DNA of 63,504 nucleotides from Acidimicrobiaceae bacterium. GTDB taxonomy: Bacteria; Actinomycetota; Acidimicrobiia; Acidimicrobiales; Aldehydirespiratoraceae. The position numbers and the translations under genes were made by a program. The notes beneath the pieces were generated by a model that was given only the letters and a program-made list of their open reading frames with translations, did not search any database and was not told where the DNA came from. The stretch lies in assembly GCA_028819505.1 (NCBI GenBank), contig JAPPLH010000003.1, positions 147,998-211,501 of the forward strand, read 5' to 3'. Numbering within the stretch: position 1 is the first letter of the stretch; every line of letters starts with the position of its first letter. Below, one piece after another: positions 1 through 8,063 of the stretch.

Positions 1-1
1 A

Positions 2-1429
2 GGCCCGCAGCGAGGCCCCCTGGGCCCGAGCGGCCCCCAAGCCGCAGCGACCACCAGCCACAACGACGCCCCCCAGGCCACAACGACCACCCGCGACAAC
101 GACGCCCCCGAAGCCACAACGACCACCCGCGACAAAGACGCCCCCCAGGCCGCAGCGACCACCAGCCACAACGACGCCCCTCCCGCGCGGCGGGCTCTCA
201 GGAGGTCGCGCCCGCTCCTGGCGGTGACGGCGGCCCTGGCGGTCTCATTCACGCTGATGGGCGGGAACCTGGCGGCCAAGGCCCAGCAGGCGGCGCCCGA
301 CCGCGAGATCGAGGCGCGCATCGGCGCGCGGTGGCATGCCGACGGGCGCGTCGAGTTCGGGTTGCAGGTGCGCGCCGACACAGGCCACTGGGACGCGATC
401 CTGCGACCGTCCAGACGCTTCATGCCTGCGGCCCGCCGGAGTTGGCCGCCGGCCTCGCGCTGGCTGGCGACATCGCCCATCACCCTCCGGGGCGCCGAGG
501 CCCGCGTCGTCGCACGGCGGCTCGCCGACGGCCGCGTCGAAGCCTCGCTGCGGGTGCGCGTCGAGCGCGGGGAGTGGAGCGAGCGCCTGACCGAGCAGCA
601 ACGCCTGGTGACCGGCGGCGGAGCGATCGGCGTCTGGTACTGGTCGTCGCCGGTGAGGCTGGCCTCGCAGCGGGCTCAGATCGTCGCGTTCTACGGCCAT
701 CCCGGAGTTCGCGCCATGGGGGTGCTCGGCCATGGGACGCCGGCGGACACGGCCGCGGAGATCGCTGAATGGACAGAACGCTACGATCGGCTGAACGGGC
801 CCCGCGGCGCGGTCGGGGCCTTCCACCTCATCACCGGCGTCGCCCAGGCGAACCCGACATCGGACGGCACCTGGCTGTACCGGCTCCCCCACGACCGCAT
901 CGCTGAGTACGTCGAGGCGGCCCGCGAGCACGGGATGCTGCTGTTCATCGACAACCAGATCGGCTGGAGCGACCCGCTCGCGGAGGTGAAGCGGCTCGAG
1001 CCCTTCCTGCGGGAGCCGTTCGTCCACATGGCCTTGGACCCGGAGTTCGCGACCCAGCCGTTGGGGGTCCGGCCGGGGCGGGCCATCGGCGGCATCACCG
1101 GCGGCCAAGTGGACGAGGTGCTGCGCTACCTCTCCGAACTGGTGGAGTCCGAGGGGCTGCCCACCAAGATCCTCATGGTGCATCAGTTCGCCGAGCGCAT
1201 GCTGCACGACCGCGACGCCATCGGGAAGTACCCCGGTGTCGAGTTGTCGATCGACATGGACGGCATCGGCAGTCCCGGCGCCAAGCGCTACGGCTACGAG
1301 TTGTTCGCCATCACCGAGCCGTCGCAGCGACCGGCGTTCAAGCTCTTCTTCACCCAGGACGACCCGCTCATCAGCCCCGAGGAGGTGCTGGCGATGGACC
1401 CGGTGCCCGACGTGATCATCTACCAGTAG
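2..1429 (+). CDS. Membrane-anchored protein with 12-residue repeats, N-terminus cut by window edge
   Basis: The reading frame is open to the left edge, so the first in-frame ATG-like starts near 224 are not trustworthy and the gene is 5'-partial. The visible part is 475 residues. It begins with four 12-residue repeats rich in Thr, Ala, Asp and Pro, then a basic stretch (ARRALRRSRP), one hydrophobic segment at about visible residues 72-90, and a large exported domain. That layout suggests a cytoplasmic or linker repeat region, a single membrane anchor and an extracytoplasmic domain. The last 260 residues alternate hydrophobic strands and helices (for example HMALDPEFATQP, LSIDMDGIG), which looks like a TIM-barrel-type enzyme fold, but I do not recognise the family and assign no function. 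It ends 17 bases before a strong hairpin. Confidence 0.7.
   Translation, partial: GPQRGPLGPSGPQAAATTSHNDAPQATTTTRDNDAPEATTTTRDKDAPQAAATTSHNDAPPARRALRRSRPLLAVTAALAVSFTLMGGNLAAKAQQAAPDREIEARIGARWHADGRVEFGLQVRADTGHWDAILRPSRRFMPAARRSWPPASRWLATSPITLRGAEARVVARRLADGRVEASLRVRVERGEWSERLTEQQRLVTGGGAIGVWYWSSPVRLASQRAQIVAFYGHPGVRAMGVLGHGTPADTAAEIAEWTERYDRLNGPRGAVGAFHLITGVAQANPTSDGTWLYRLPHDRIAEYVEAAREHGMLLFIDNQIGWSDPLAEVKRLEPFLREPFVHMALDPEFATQPLGVRPGRAIGGITGGQVDEVLRYLSELVESEGLPTKILMVHQFAERMLHDRDAIGKYPGVELSIDMDGIGSPGAKRYGYELFAITEPSQRPAFKLFFTQDDPLISPEEVLAMDPVPDVIIYQ
41..184 (+). repeat. Four tandem 36-bp coding repeats
   Basis: Four consecutive 36-bp units start at 41, 77, 113 and 149. Each encodes a 12-residue unit of the form A-(A/T)-T-T-(T/S)-(R/H)-x-(N/K)-D-A-P-x. 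Units 2 and 3 are almost identical and units 1 and 4 are almost identical, so the array probably grew by duplication of a two-unit block. The array may continue to the left of the window. Confidence 0.9.
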
Positions 1430-1445
1430 CGCCGCCCGGCCCGCT

Positions 1446-1496
1446 CGAACTTCAATGGGTTGACCACCACAGAGGTGGTCAACCCATTGAAGTTCG
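1446..1496. terminator. Perfect 23-bp hairpin between convergent genes
   Basis: Arms 1446-1468 and 1474-1496 are exact inverted repeats around the 5-nt loop ACAGA. The hairpin lies between the ends of two convergent genes (1429 and 1511), so it can stop transcription from both sides. There is no T-run. A near-identical hairpin lies at 17586-17634. Confidence 0.7.
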
Positions 1497-1510
1497 GGGC
1501 CGCCGCCTTC

Positions 1511-2299
1511 TCAGGCAAGCAGCAGCCCTATCTGGCGGGAGGCAGCCACCAGCGCGCCGGTCGAGTCCCACAGCGAGCCCGACTCGATCATCCGGCCGTC
1601 GTGGAGGTCGTGGCTCTCCTGGCGAACTTGGAGCCATCCCGGCGCCGGGATCCGCCGGGCGTGGACGGTCAACTCGATGGTCGGCACCCAGCCGATGTAG
1701 CCCAGCAGTGGATACAGCGAGGGCGGCAGGGCGTCGGCGAAGAACGGCAGAGCCGTCGTGGAGGGCTCGGCGCCGTCGCTGAAGCGGATCCAGCCGTCGA
1801 TCAGCGCCCGGTCGCCGCCGCCCGCGGGCGCGTGCCCGGGATGCACGCGAACGTCCACCCGGGAGAGGATCGGCAACTCCACCCCCTGCTCGAGCGATCC
1901 CCGGTGGACGCAGTCCTCGACCGGCGGGATCGCCGGCGGCGCCTGGGCGATCTCCGGGCCGCCGCGGCCCGCAGCCAGGTCCGCGAACGCGGCCAGCACC
2001 TCCAGGCGCTGCTTGCCCTCCTGCCACAAGGAGCCTCTCAGGGTGCTCACGGTGCGGCCGGCGCGGACGACCGAGGCCCGCACCTCGCCGTCGGTGTCGC
2101 CCCGGGCCGGACGCAGGAAGTGGGTGGTGACCGAGATCGGGTCGGGATGCGGCACCAGCGAGCGCATGGCCCTCAGCACCGACGTGAGCGCGTAGCCGCC
2201 GTTGCTGTTGTCGGCGATGTTCCAGCCGGCCGACAGGCAGGTGGCCCATAGGCCCTCGCCGACGGGCACGACGGCCGTCTCGGTGTCGAACCGGCTCAC
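1511..2299 (-). CDS. Acyl-CoA thioesterase-like double hotdog protein
   Basis: A 262-residue protein resembling the TesB-like, double-hotdog acyl-CoA thioesterase family. The N-terminal half contains GWNIADNSNGGYALTSVLRA, typical of the family's first hotdog helix, followed by HFLRPA; the C-terminal half has the second hotdog core ending in a DSTGALVAASRQ strand. It would hydrolyse an acyl-CoA thioester in the cytoplasm; the substrate cannot be read from sequence. The start is GTG at 2299. It diverges from the fumarylacetoacetate-hydrolase-family gene at 2432 across about 130 bp, which contains the small palindrome CCAGC-AC-GCTGG (2356-2367). Confidence 0.75.
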   Translation of the reverse strand: MSRFDTETAVVPVGEGLWATCLSAGWNIADNSNGGYALTSVLRAMRSLVPHPDPISVTTHFLRPARGDTDGEVRASVVRAGRTVSTLRGSLWQEGKQRLEVLAAFADLAAGRGGPEIAQAPPAIPPVEDCVHRGSLEQGVELPILSRVDVRVHPGHAPAGGGDRALIDGWIRFSDGAEPSTTALPFFADALPPSLYPLLGYIGWVPTIELTVHARRIPAPGWLQVRQESHDLHDGRMIESGSLWDSTGALVAASRQIGLLLA

Positions 2300-2431
2300 G
2301 TCGGAGCTGCCTCCGAGCGTGTTGCGCCCGTCCTCCGAGCCCTCAAGTCAGCGCCCAGCACGCTGGTAGTCTGGCGCTTCGCTGCGTCCGCACAACGTGC
2401 AGGCGCCCTCACACAGTTCGGAGAATCCCCC

Positions 2432-3268
2432 ATGCGGCTTGTGACCGTCCGGATCGATGGCGCCACCCGTGCCGGCCGGCTGTCCGGCGACGAGATCGTC
2501 CTGCTCGACGCGCCCGACGTCCGGGCCGTTCTGGAGGCCGGCAGCGTCGCGGACGGCCGCCTGCCCGTCGCCGAGGCCGACGGCAGCGTGGCCCTGGAGA
2601 GCGCCGACCTCGCCCCGCCAGTCCCAGCCCCCGACAAGATCGTGTGTGTCGGCAGCAACTACATGGACCACATACTCGAGACCGGCAAGCAGCCGCCCCC
2701 GTATCCGATCTACTTCGCCAAGTTCCGGGGCGCCCTGACCGGGCCCCGCGACCCGATGTGCCTGCCCGCGCCGGACGTGTCGGTCAACGCCGACTGGGAG
2801 GCCGAGCTGGCGTTGATCATCGGCAAGCCGGTGCGCAACACCACCGAGGGCGAGGCTCTCGACGCCATAGCCGGCTGCACGGTTCTCAACGACCTCTCGG
2901 TGCGGGACTGGCAGATGCGCACCACCCAGTTCCTGGCCGGCAAGACCTTCGAGCGCTCCACTCCGCTGGGACCGGCGCTGGTCACCGCCGACGAGGTCGG
3001 CGACGGCACCGGCTTGGACATCTCATGCACCGTGGACGGTGTCGTCAAGCAGTCCAGCAACACCTCGCAACTGGTGTTCGGACCGGCGAAGCTGATCTCA
3101 GACTTGTCCGCGATCATCACCTTGATGCCCGGCGATGTGATCGCCACCGGGACCCCCGGAGGCGTGGGCGCGGCCAGAGACCCGCAGGAATGGCTCACCC
3201 CGGGCGCAGTGGTCCGCACCGCCATCGAGGGCATCGGCGAGATGGTCAACACCTGTGTGGTCGCCTGA
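2432..3268 (+). CDS. Fumarylacetoacetate hydrolase family protein
   Basis: A 278-residue FAH-fold enzyme with the usual short N-terminal domain (about 1-65) and the catalytic domain from VCVGSNYMDHI onward. Family marks visible are the acidic metal-binding strand WEAELALIIG, the motif NDLSVRDWQ and the C-terminal GDVIATGTPGGVG. Members cleave or isomerise beta-diketo acids, for example 2-hydroxyhepta-2,4-diene-1,7-dioate isomerisation or acylpyruvate hydrolysis. It is a paralogue of the gene at 22461, which sits with hpaE/hpaF and is the better hpaG candidate. The Liv-type transporter follows 158 bp downstream and could import its pathway's substrate, but that link is inference. Confidence 0.85.
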   Translation: MRLVTVRIDGATRAGRLSGDEIVLLDAPDVRAVLEAGSVADGRLPVAEADGSVALESADLAPPVPAPDKIVCVGSNYMDHILETGKQPPPYPIYFAKFRGALTGPRDPMCLPAPDVSVNADWEAELALIIGKPVRNTTEGEALDAIAGCTVLNDLSVRDWQMRTTQFLAGKTFERSTPLGPALVTADEVGDGTGLDISCTVDGVVKQSSNTSQLVFGPAKLISDLSAIITLMPGDVIATGTPGGVGAARDPQEWLTPGAVVRTAIEGIGEMVNTCVVA

Positions 3269-3426
3269 CAGGAGGACGAGCGGTTCGGCCCCGCCCGACG
3301 ACCTGCCGCCGGTGACGGAAAGGTCGCCGGCCCATCCCGGACCGTCGATGGCGGTGGCGGACACCGCCGACGAGCCCGGCCCGTGGCCGCTCATGCGTCT
3401 GCGCCGCTGACACTAGGATCGCTGCG

Positions 3427-4548
3427 ATGATCCGAACGGGTGGGCCTCGCCGCGGGGCGCCCCGCACCGGCGTCGACCGGTTCCTGACCTTCATGCGGGT
3501 GGCCATCCTGACCCTGGTCGCGGTCGGGATCCTGGCCTTCGTCTGGCAGGAGATTGACACCGACAATCCGTTCGCCCGCTGGGCCAACCCCGACGCCACC
3601 GGCCTCACCGGCGCCCAGTTCCGGGGGCTGATCATCTCCGGCGTGGCCCAGGGCTGCATGTACGGGCTGATCGCGCTGGGCTACTCGATGGTCTACGGCG
3701 TGCTCGGGTTCATCAACTTCGCCCACGGCGAGGTGTTCATGGTGGGCGCCATGACCGGGATGATCACCTCCAACAAGCTGGCCGACGCCGGGCTGTGGGA
3801 GAGCAACTTCATCGGCTCGCTGATCTTCATCGTGATCGTCTCGATGATCGTGTGCACGCTGGTGGCGGTGATCATGGAGCGGGTCGCGTACCGGCCGCTG
3901 CGGGGGTCGCCCCGGCTGATCCCGCTGATCACCTCGATCGGGGTGTCGTTCTTCATCCAGAACGCCTCGATCGTGCTGCTCGGCCCGGCGGCCAAGGCCT
4001 ACCCGGACGTGCCCGACTGGGTGAAGGACAAGCACACCTTCATCCAGATCGAGGGGTCCCGGATCCTGGTCGTGGTGGTGGCCGCGGTGTCGATGGGGGT
4101 GCTCTGGTACCTGGTGGAGCACACCAGGGGCGGCAAGGCCATGCGAGCCGTGGCCGAGGACGCCGAGATCGCCGCGCTGATGGGGATCAACGTCAACCGC
4201 ACCATCGTGAAGGTGTTCGCAGTGGGCGGCGCCATGGCCGGACTGGCCGGGATCCTGTGGGGGATCCTGTTCCGCAGCGTGATCCACACCACCGGCTTCC
4301 TGCCCGGCATCAAGGCGTTCAGCGCGGCGGTGGTGGGCGGCATCGGCCATCTCGGCGGGGCCATGGCCGGAGGGCTGTCGATCGGCGTGGCCGAGTCGGT
4401 GGGTCCGCTGCTGATCCTGGAACCGCTGGGAGTCAGCGGCGTGTCACAGCTGCGCGACGCGGTCGCCTTCGCGGTGCTGATCGGTGTTCTGTTGCTGCGT
4501 CCCGCCGGGATCTTCGGCGAGCGCCTGCCGGCAGAGGACCGCGCATGA
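3427..4548 (+). CDS. livH: Branched-chain amino acid-type ABC transporter permease LivH
   Basis: A 373-residue polytopic membrane protein with the LivH signature GYSMVYGVLGFINFAHGEV near residue 90 and the EAA-like cytoplasmic loop around GGKAMRAVAEDAEIAALMG. An N-terminal extra segment (about residues 15-40) adds one helix compared with the usual 290-310-residue LivH. It forms the permease heterodimer with the LivM encoded next. It is the first gene of livH-livM-livG-livF, all joined by overlapping stop/start codons. No substrate-binding protein lies in this cluster, so the binding protein must be encoded elsewhere. Confidence 0.93.
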   Translation: MIRTGGPRRGAPRTGVDRFLTFMRVAILTLVAVGILAFVWQEIDTDNPFARWANPDATGLTGAQFRGLIISGVAQGCMYGLIALGYSMVYGVLGFINFAHGEVFMVGAMTGMITSNKLADAGLWESNFIGSLIFIVIVSMIVCTLVAVIMERVAYRPLRGSPRLIPLITSIGVSFFIQNASIVLLGPAAKAYPDVPDWVKDKHTFIQIEGSRILVVVVAAVSMGVLWYLVEHTRGGKAMRAVAEDAEIAALMGINVNRTIVKVFAVGGAMAGLAGILWGILFRSVIHTTGFLPGIKAFSAAVVGGIGHLGGAMAGGLSIGVAESVGPLLILEPLGVSGVSQLRDAVAFAVLIGVLLLRPAGIFGERLPAEDRA

Positions 4549-4583
4549 CCGCCGAAGCCCCCTACGTGGAGCACCGCACATGA
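4545..4583 (+). CDS. Possible 12-residue linker ORF between livH and livM
   Basis: ATG at 4545 overlaps the livH stop (ATGA at 4545-4548). The frame runs 12 codons (MTAEAPYVEHRT) and its TGA overlaps the livM start (ATGA at 4580-4583). The peptide starts with MTA, as does LivM. It could be translated only to carry ribosomes from livH to livM. It is too short to be certain. Confidence 0.3.
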   Translation: MTAEAPYVEHRT

Positions 4584-6424
4584 CCGCCACCCTTCCGCCG
4601 GAGACGGGAGCGGTGGGCGGTCGGGCCGAGATGCCGCTGGCGCCGTCGCGGCCCGTGCTGGCTCACGACTGGCGGCGGCTGGTGCGAATGGGCGCCGTCG
4701 GAGCGTTCGCGCAGATCTTCATCGCCCTGTCGAACATGCCGGTGCGCCTCGACGAGCGGGTGGTGGTGAAGCCCGTCCTGAGCCTGGGTTACCTGACCCT
4801 GCTGATGGTGCCGTTCGCGGCGGGTTACCGGGTCGGCCACCAGATCAAGCGGGAGGGCATGCCACAGTACGCAGCCGGCGCGCATGAAGTTGCGGGCGGC
4901 GCGGCGTGCGGGGCCCTCGCCGGCGGCGGGCTGTCGCTGCTGGCAGTGCTCCTGGCCAACTTCGACCTGCGCGAGCCGCTGGTCAACTGGAGCCCGATGC
5001 TGGCCGAGCTGCTGGCCTTCGGCCGTGCCACATGGTTCGCGGTGGTCGTCTGGCTGCTGATCGGCGCGGCGATCGGGGCGGCGGGCGGGATCCTCCGAAC
5101 GCTCGGTCCGCGGACCCGCCGGGCGGTGGTGACCATGGTCCTCGCGGTGGCGGGCGCCGCGGTGATGGAGCCGCTGGTGGTGGACCTGGCCGAGGGCATG
5201 AGGCTCGAGGGGCTGACCGACCGGCTCTATGCCCGCCGGGGAGGGGTCAACTGGACGAGTGCGCTCGGCATCGCGGCCGCGTCCGGGGTCCTCGCGGTGC
5301 TCGGCCGGGGACGGATCCGCCAAGCCCGCGACCACATCGCCTCGCTCGAGGGGGCCAAGCGCAACCGGGCCAACTTCGGGCTGATCGTGCTGACCGGCGC
5401 GGCGCTGATCATCCTGCCCCTCTTCGCGGGCAAGCTCACCAACGAGCTGCTGGCCAACGTCGGTCTGTTCGTGCTGCTCGCGTTGGGCCTCAACGTGGTG
5501 GTCGGGCTGGCCGGAATCCTCGACCTCGGCTATGTCGCCTTCTTCGCGGTGGGGAGCTATTCGGCTGCGGTTCTCACAGCCGCCACGTCACCCAGGATCA
5601 ACCCGGAGATGCCGTGGCTTGTCGCGCTCATCGTGGTGGTGGTCATCACGGGCCTGGTCGGCCTGTTCATCGGCGCGCCGGTCATCCGGATGCGCGGCGA
5701 CTACCTGGCCATCGTCACGCTGGGCTTCGGCGAGATCATCCGGCTGCTCTTCCTGTCGGACTGGCTGTCGGGCTGGTTCGGGGGCGCCCAGGGCATAACC
5801 AAGATCCCCGGCGCGGGGATCTTCGGGCTGACCAGCGTGGCCGGCACCGACCCGCGCCGCGTCTTCTACCTGGTGCTGGCCTTCTGCGCCATCGCCATCT
5901 ACGTCTCGTGGCGGCTGGAGCGGTCCCGGCTCGGGCGGGCCTGGATGGCCGTGCGCGAGGACGAGACGGTGGCCGAGGCGATGGGCATCAACACCGTCAA
6001 CGTCAAGCTCCTGGCCTTCGTCGTGGGCGCGATCCTGGGATCCTTCAGCGGCGCGATCTTCTCGGCCAAGGTCGGCTCGGTGTTCCCCAACAGCTTCCTG
6101 ATCCTGGTGTCGATCGTGATCCTGGTGGTGGTGATCTTCGGGGGAATGGGCAGCATCGTGGGCGTCATCGCCGGCTCCGCGGTGCTGATCGGCGTGCTGG
6201 GCGGCCCCAAGCAGCCCGGCCTGCTGGCCGAGTTCTCAGAGTTCAAGCTGCTGATCTACGGGGCGCTGCTGATCTGGATGATGCTGGCCCGCCCGGAGGG
6301 CCTGATCCCCAGCGTGCGCCGGTCGCGCGAACTCCACCAGGAGGAGATGGCCCAGGACGCCTGGCTCAGGGGCCAGGTAGAGGATGACGACGGCAGCGGC
6401 ACGCAGGCCGCACCGCTGACATGA
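4580..6424 (+). CDS. livM: Branched-chain amino acid-type ABC permease LivM with long N-terminal membrane extension
   Basis: A 614-residue permease, nearly twice the usual LivM length of about 330. The canonical LivM core starts near residue 270 and includes LGLNVVVGLAGILDLGYVAF and the cytoplasmic loop RLGRAWMAVREDETVAEAMG. The first 260 residues form an additional hydrophobic domain of several predicted helices. I chose ATG 4580, which overlaps the preceding mini-ORF stop; an upstream in-frame ATG (4484) lies inside livH and is unlikely. The stop overlaps livG (ATGA at 6421). It pairs with LivH as the transmembrane channel. Confidence 0.92.
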   Translation: MTATLPPETGAVGGRAEMPLAPSRPVLAHDWRRLVRMGAVGAFAQIFIALSNMPVRLDERVVVKPVLSLGYLTLLMVPFAAGYRVGHQIKREGMPQYAAGAHEVAGGAACGALAGGGLSLLAVLLANFDLREPLVNWSPMLAELLAFGRATWFAVVVWLLIGAAIGAAGGILRTLGPRTRRAVVTMVLAVAGAAVMEPLVVDLAEGMRLEGLTDRLYARRGGVNWTSALGIAAASGVLAVLGRGRIRQARDHIASLEGAKRNRANFGLIVLTGAALIILPLFAGKLTNELLANVGLFVLLALGLNVVVGLAGILDLGYVAFFAVGSYSAAVLTAATSPRINPEMPWLVALIVVVVITGLVGLFIGAPVIRMRGDYLAIVTLGFGEIIRLLFLSDWLSGWFGGAQGITKIPGAGIFGLTSVAGTDPRRVFYLVLAFCAIAIYVSWRLERSRLGRAWMAVREDETVAEAMGINTVNVKLLAFVVGAILGSFSGAIFSAKVGSVFPNSFLILVSIVILVVVIFGGMGSIVGVIAGSAVLIGVLGGPKQPGLLAEFSEFKLLIYGALLIWMMLARPEGLIPSVRRSRELHQEEMAQDAWLRGQVEDDDGSGTQAAPLT

Positions 6425-7263
6425 CCGCCACCAGCGGAAACGGGCTCGCCCCCGGCACGGACGCCGCCAACGGGACCGGGCGCCGGCCGCTGCTCGAGAC
6501 CCGCGGCCTCAGCGTCGACTTCGGCGGTCTGCACGCCCTCGACGGACTCGACTTCGAGGTCCACTCCGGCGAGATCGTCTCGGTGATCGGGCCGAACGGC
6601 GCGGGCAAGACCACCCTGTTCAACGCCATCACCGCCACCGTCGAGCGGTCCGCAGGCGACATCCTCTTCGAGGGCACGTCGCTGCTGGGGCTCGACCCCA
6701 ACCGGGTCACCGCCCGCGGCATCGCCCGCACCTTCCAGAACGTGCGGCTGTTCGCCAACATGACCGTGCTGGAGAACGTCATGGTCTCGCAGCACTGCCG
6801 CACCCGCCAGCACGCCTTCGGCGCGCTGTTCTACACGCCGTCGTTCCGCCGCGAGGAGGCCGAGATCCGCCAGCGGGCCGAGAAGGTCCTCAGCTTCTTC
6901 GGGTCCCGTCTGGTCGGCTACCGCTTCGACCAGCCCGCCTTCACCCTGTCCTACGCCAACCGGCGCCGGCTGGAGATCGCCCGAGCCATGGCCACCCAGC
7001 CCAAGCTGATCCTCCTCGACGAGCCGGTGGCGGGCATGAACCCGGTCGAGTCGGCCGAGCTCACCGGCATGATCGGACGCCTGCGCGACGAGTGGGGCTT
7101 CGCCATCGTCGTCATCGAGCACCACATGGACGTGGTGCGGGAGGTGTCGGACCGGGTGGTGGTGCTCGACCACGGCACCAAGATCGCCGAGGGCGACTAC
7201 GCCGACGTCTCCGCCGATCCCCGGGTCATCGAGGCCTACCTGGGCCAAGGCGCCGAAACGTGA
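6421..7263 (+). CDS. livG: Liv-type ABC transporter ATP-binding protein LivG
   Basis: A 280-residue ATPase. Walker A is GPNGAGKTT at residues 57-65, the signature helix is the family's divergent form LSYANRRRLEIARAMA, and Walker B is LILLDEPVAGMN. The long insertion after the Q-loop (GIARTFQNVRLF onward) is typical of LivG rather than LivF. The first 25 residues are a low-complexity extension. It overlaps livM by ATGA and livF by GTGA. Confidence 0.95.
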   Translation: MTATSGNGLAPGTDAANGTGRRPLLETRGLSVDFGGLHALDGLDFEVHSGEIVSVIGPNGAGKTTLFNAITATVERSAGDILFEGTSLLGLDPNRVTARGIARTFQNVRLFANMTVLENVMVSQHCRTRQHAFGALFYTPSFRREEAEIRQRAEKVLSFFGSRLVGYRFDQPAFTLSYANRRRLEIARAMATQPKLILLDEPVAGMNPVESAELTGMIGRLRDEWGFAIVVIEHHMDVVREVSDRVVVLDHGTKIAEGDYADVSADPRVIEAYLGQGAET

Positions 7264-8000
7264 GCACCGAGCAGCCGGCAGAGCCGCTGCTGGAGATGCG
7301 CTCGGTCAACGCCCACTACGGCGCCGTCCACGCCCTGCGGGACGTGGACCTCTCGATCTACGAGGGGGAGCTGGTGTGCCTGCTGGGGGGCAACGCCAGC
7401 GGCAAGTCCACCACCCTCAAGACGCTGCTAGGCATGCTCAAGCCGACCTCGGGCGAGGTGGTGCTCGACGGCGAGGTCGTCAACGACAGGCCCACCAGCT
7501 ACCGGGTGGCCCGCGGCGTGACCATGGTCCCGGAGAACCGCCGCCTGTTCAAGCGCCTCAGCGTGCGCGAGAACCTCGACCTGGGCGCCTACCTGCGGTC
7601 CGACACCGACGGCATCGCCGCCGACCTGGAGCGGATCTTCGAGCTGTTCCCCCGAGTCAAGGAGCGCCTCGGACAGAAGGCGGGCACGCTCTCGGGCGGC
7701 GAGCAGCAGATGGTGGCCATGGGCCGGGCGCTCATGGCCAAGCCCCGGGTGCTGCTGATGGACGAGCCGTCGATGGGCCTGGCCCCGGCGCTGGTGCAGC
7801 AGAACTTCGAGCTGATCCAGCAGATCCACGGGGCCGGCCTGACCGTGTTCATGGTGGAGCAGAACGCCAACATGGCCCTGTCCATCGCCGACAGAGGGTG
7901 GGTGCTGCAGACCGGCCGCGTGGTGCTCGACGACACCGCCGAGAACCTGCTGGCCCACCCCGACCTGCGAGCCTCCTACCTCGGCCAGGCCGACGCCTGA
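7260..8000 (+). CDS. livF: Liv-type ABC transporter ATP-binding protein LivF
   Basis: A 246-residue ATPase starting at GTG 7260, which overlaps the livG stop as GTGA. Walker A reads GGNASGKST, a mild variant of the usual GxNGAGKT. The signature LSGGEQQMVAMGRALM and Walker B VLLMDEPSMGLAP are intact. With LivG it forms the ATPase heterodimer of the transporter. It is the last gene of this operon and is followed by a small hairpin at 8001-8018. Confidence 0.95.
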   Translation: MSTEQPAEPLLEMRSVNAHYGAVHALRDVDLSIYEGELVCLLGGNASGKSTTLKTLLGMLKPTSGEVVLDGEVVNDRPTSYRVARGVTMVPENRRLFKRLSVRENLDLGAYLRSDTDGIAADLERIFELFPRVKERLGQKAGTLSGGEQQMVAMGRALMAKPRVLLMDEPSMGLAPALVQQNFELIQQIHGAGLTVFMVEQNANMALSIADRGWVLQTGRVVLDDTAENLLAHPDLRASYLGQADA

Positions 8001-8018
8001 TCCTCGCCGCTCCGAGGA
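8001..8018 (+). terminator. Short hairpin directly after livF
   Basis: TCCTCG (8001-8006) and CGAGGA (8013-8018) form a 6-bp stem with a 6-nt loop starting one base after the livF stop. There is no T-run, so it is a weak terminator candidate only. Confidence 0.3.
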
Positions 8019-8063
8019 CTCGCCACCATCAAGCGCGCCGTCCGCACGTCATCTCGTTGCGGC

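Noticed and set aside
1460-2251. A plus-strand gene opposite the thioesterase
   Set aside because: The frame starts in the hairpin and has no family resemblance, whereas the minus-strand frame is a clear hotdog protein.
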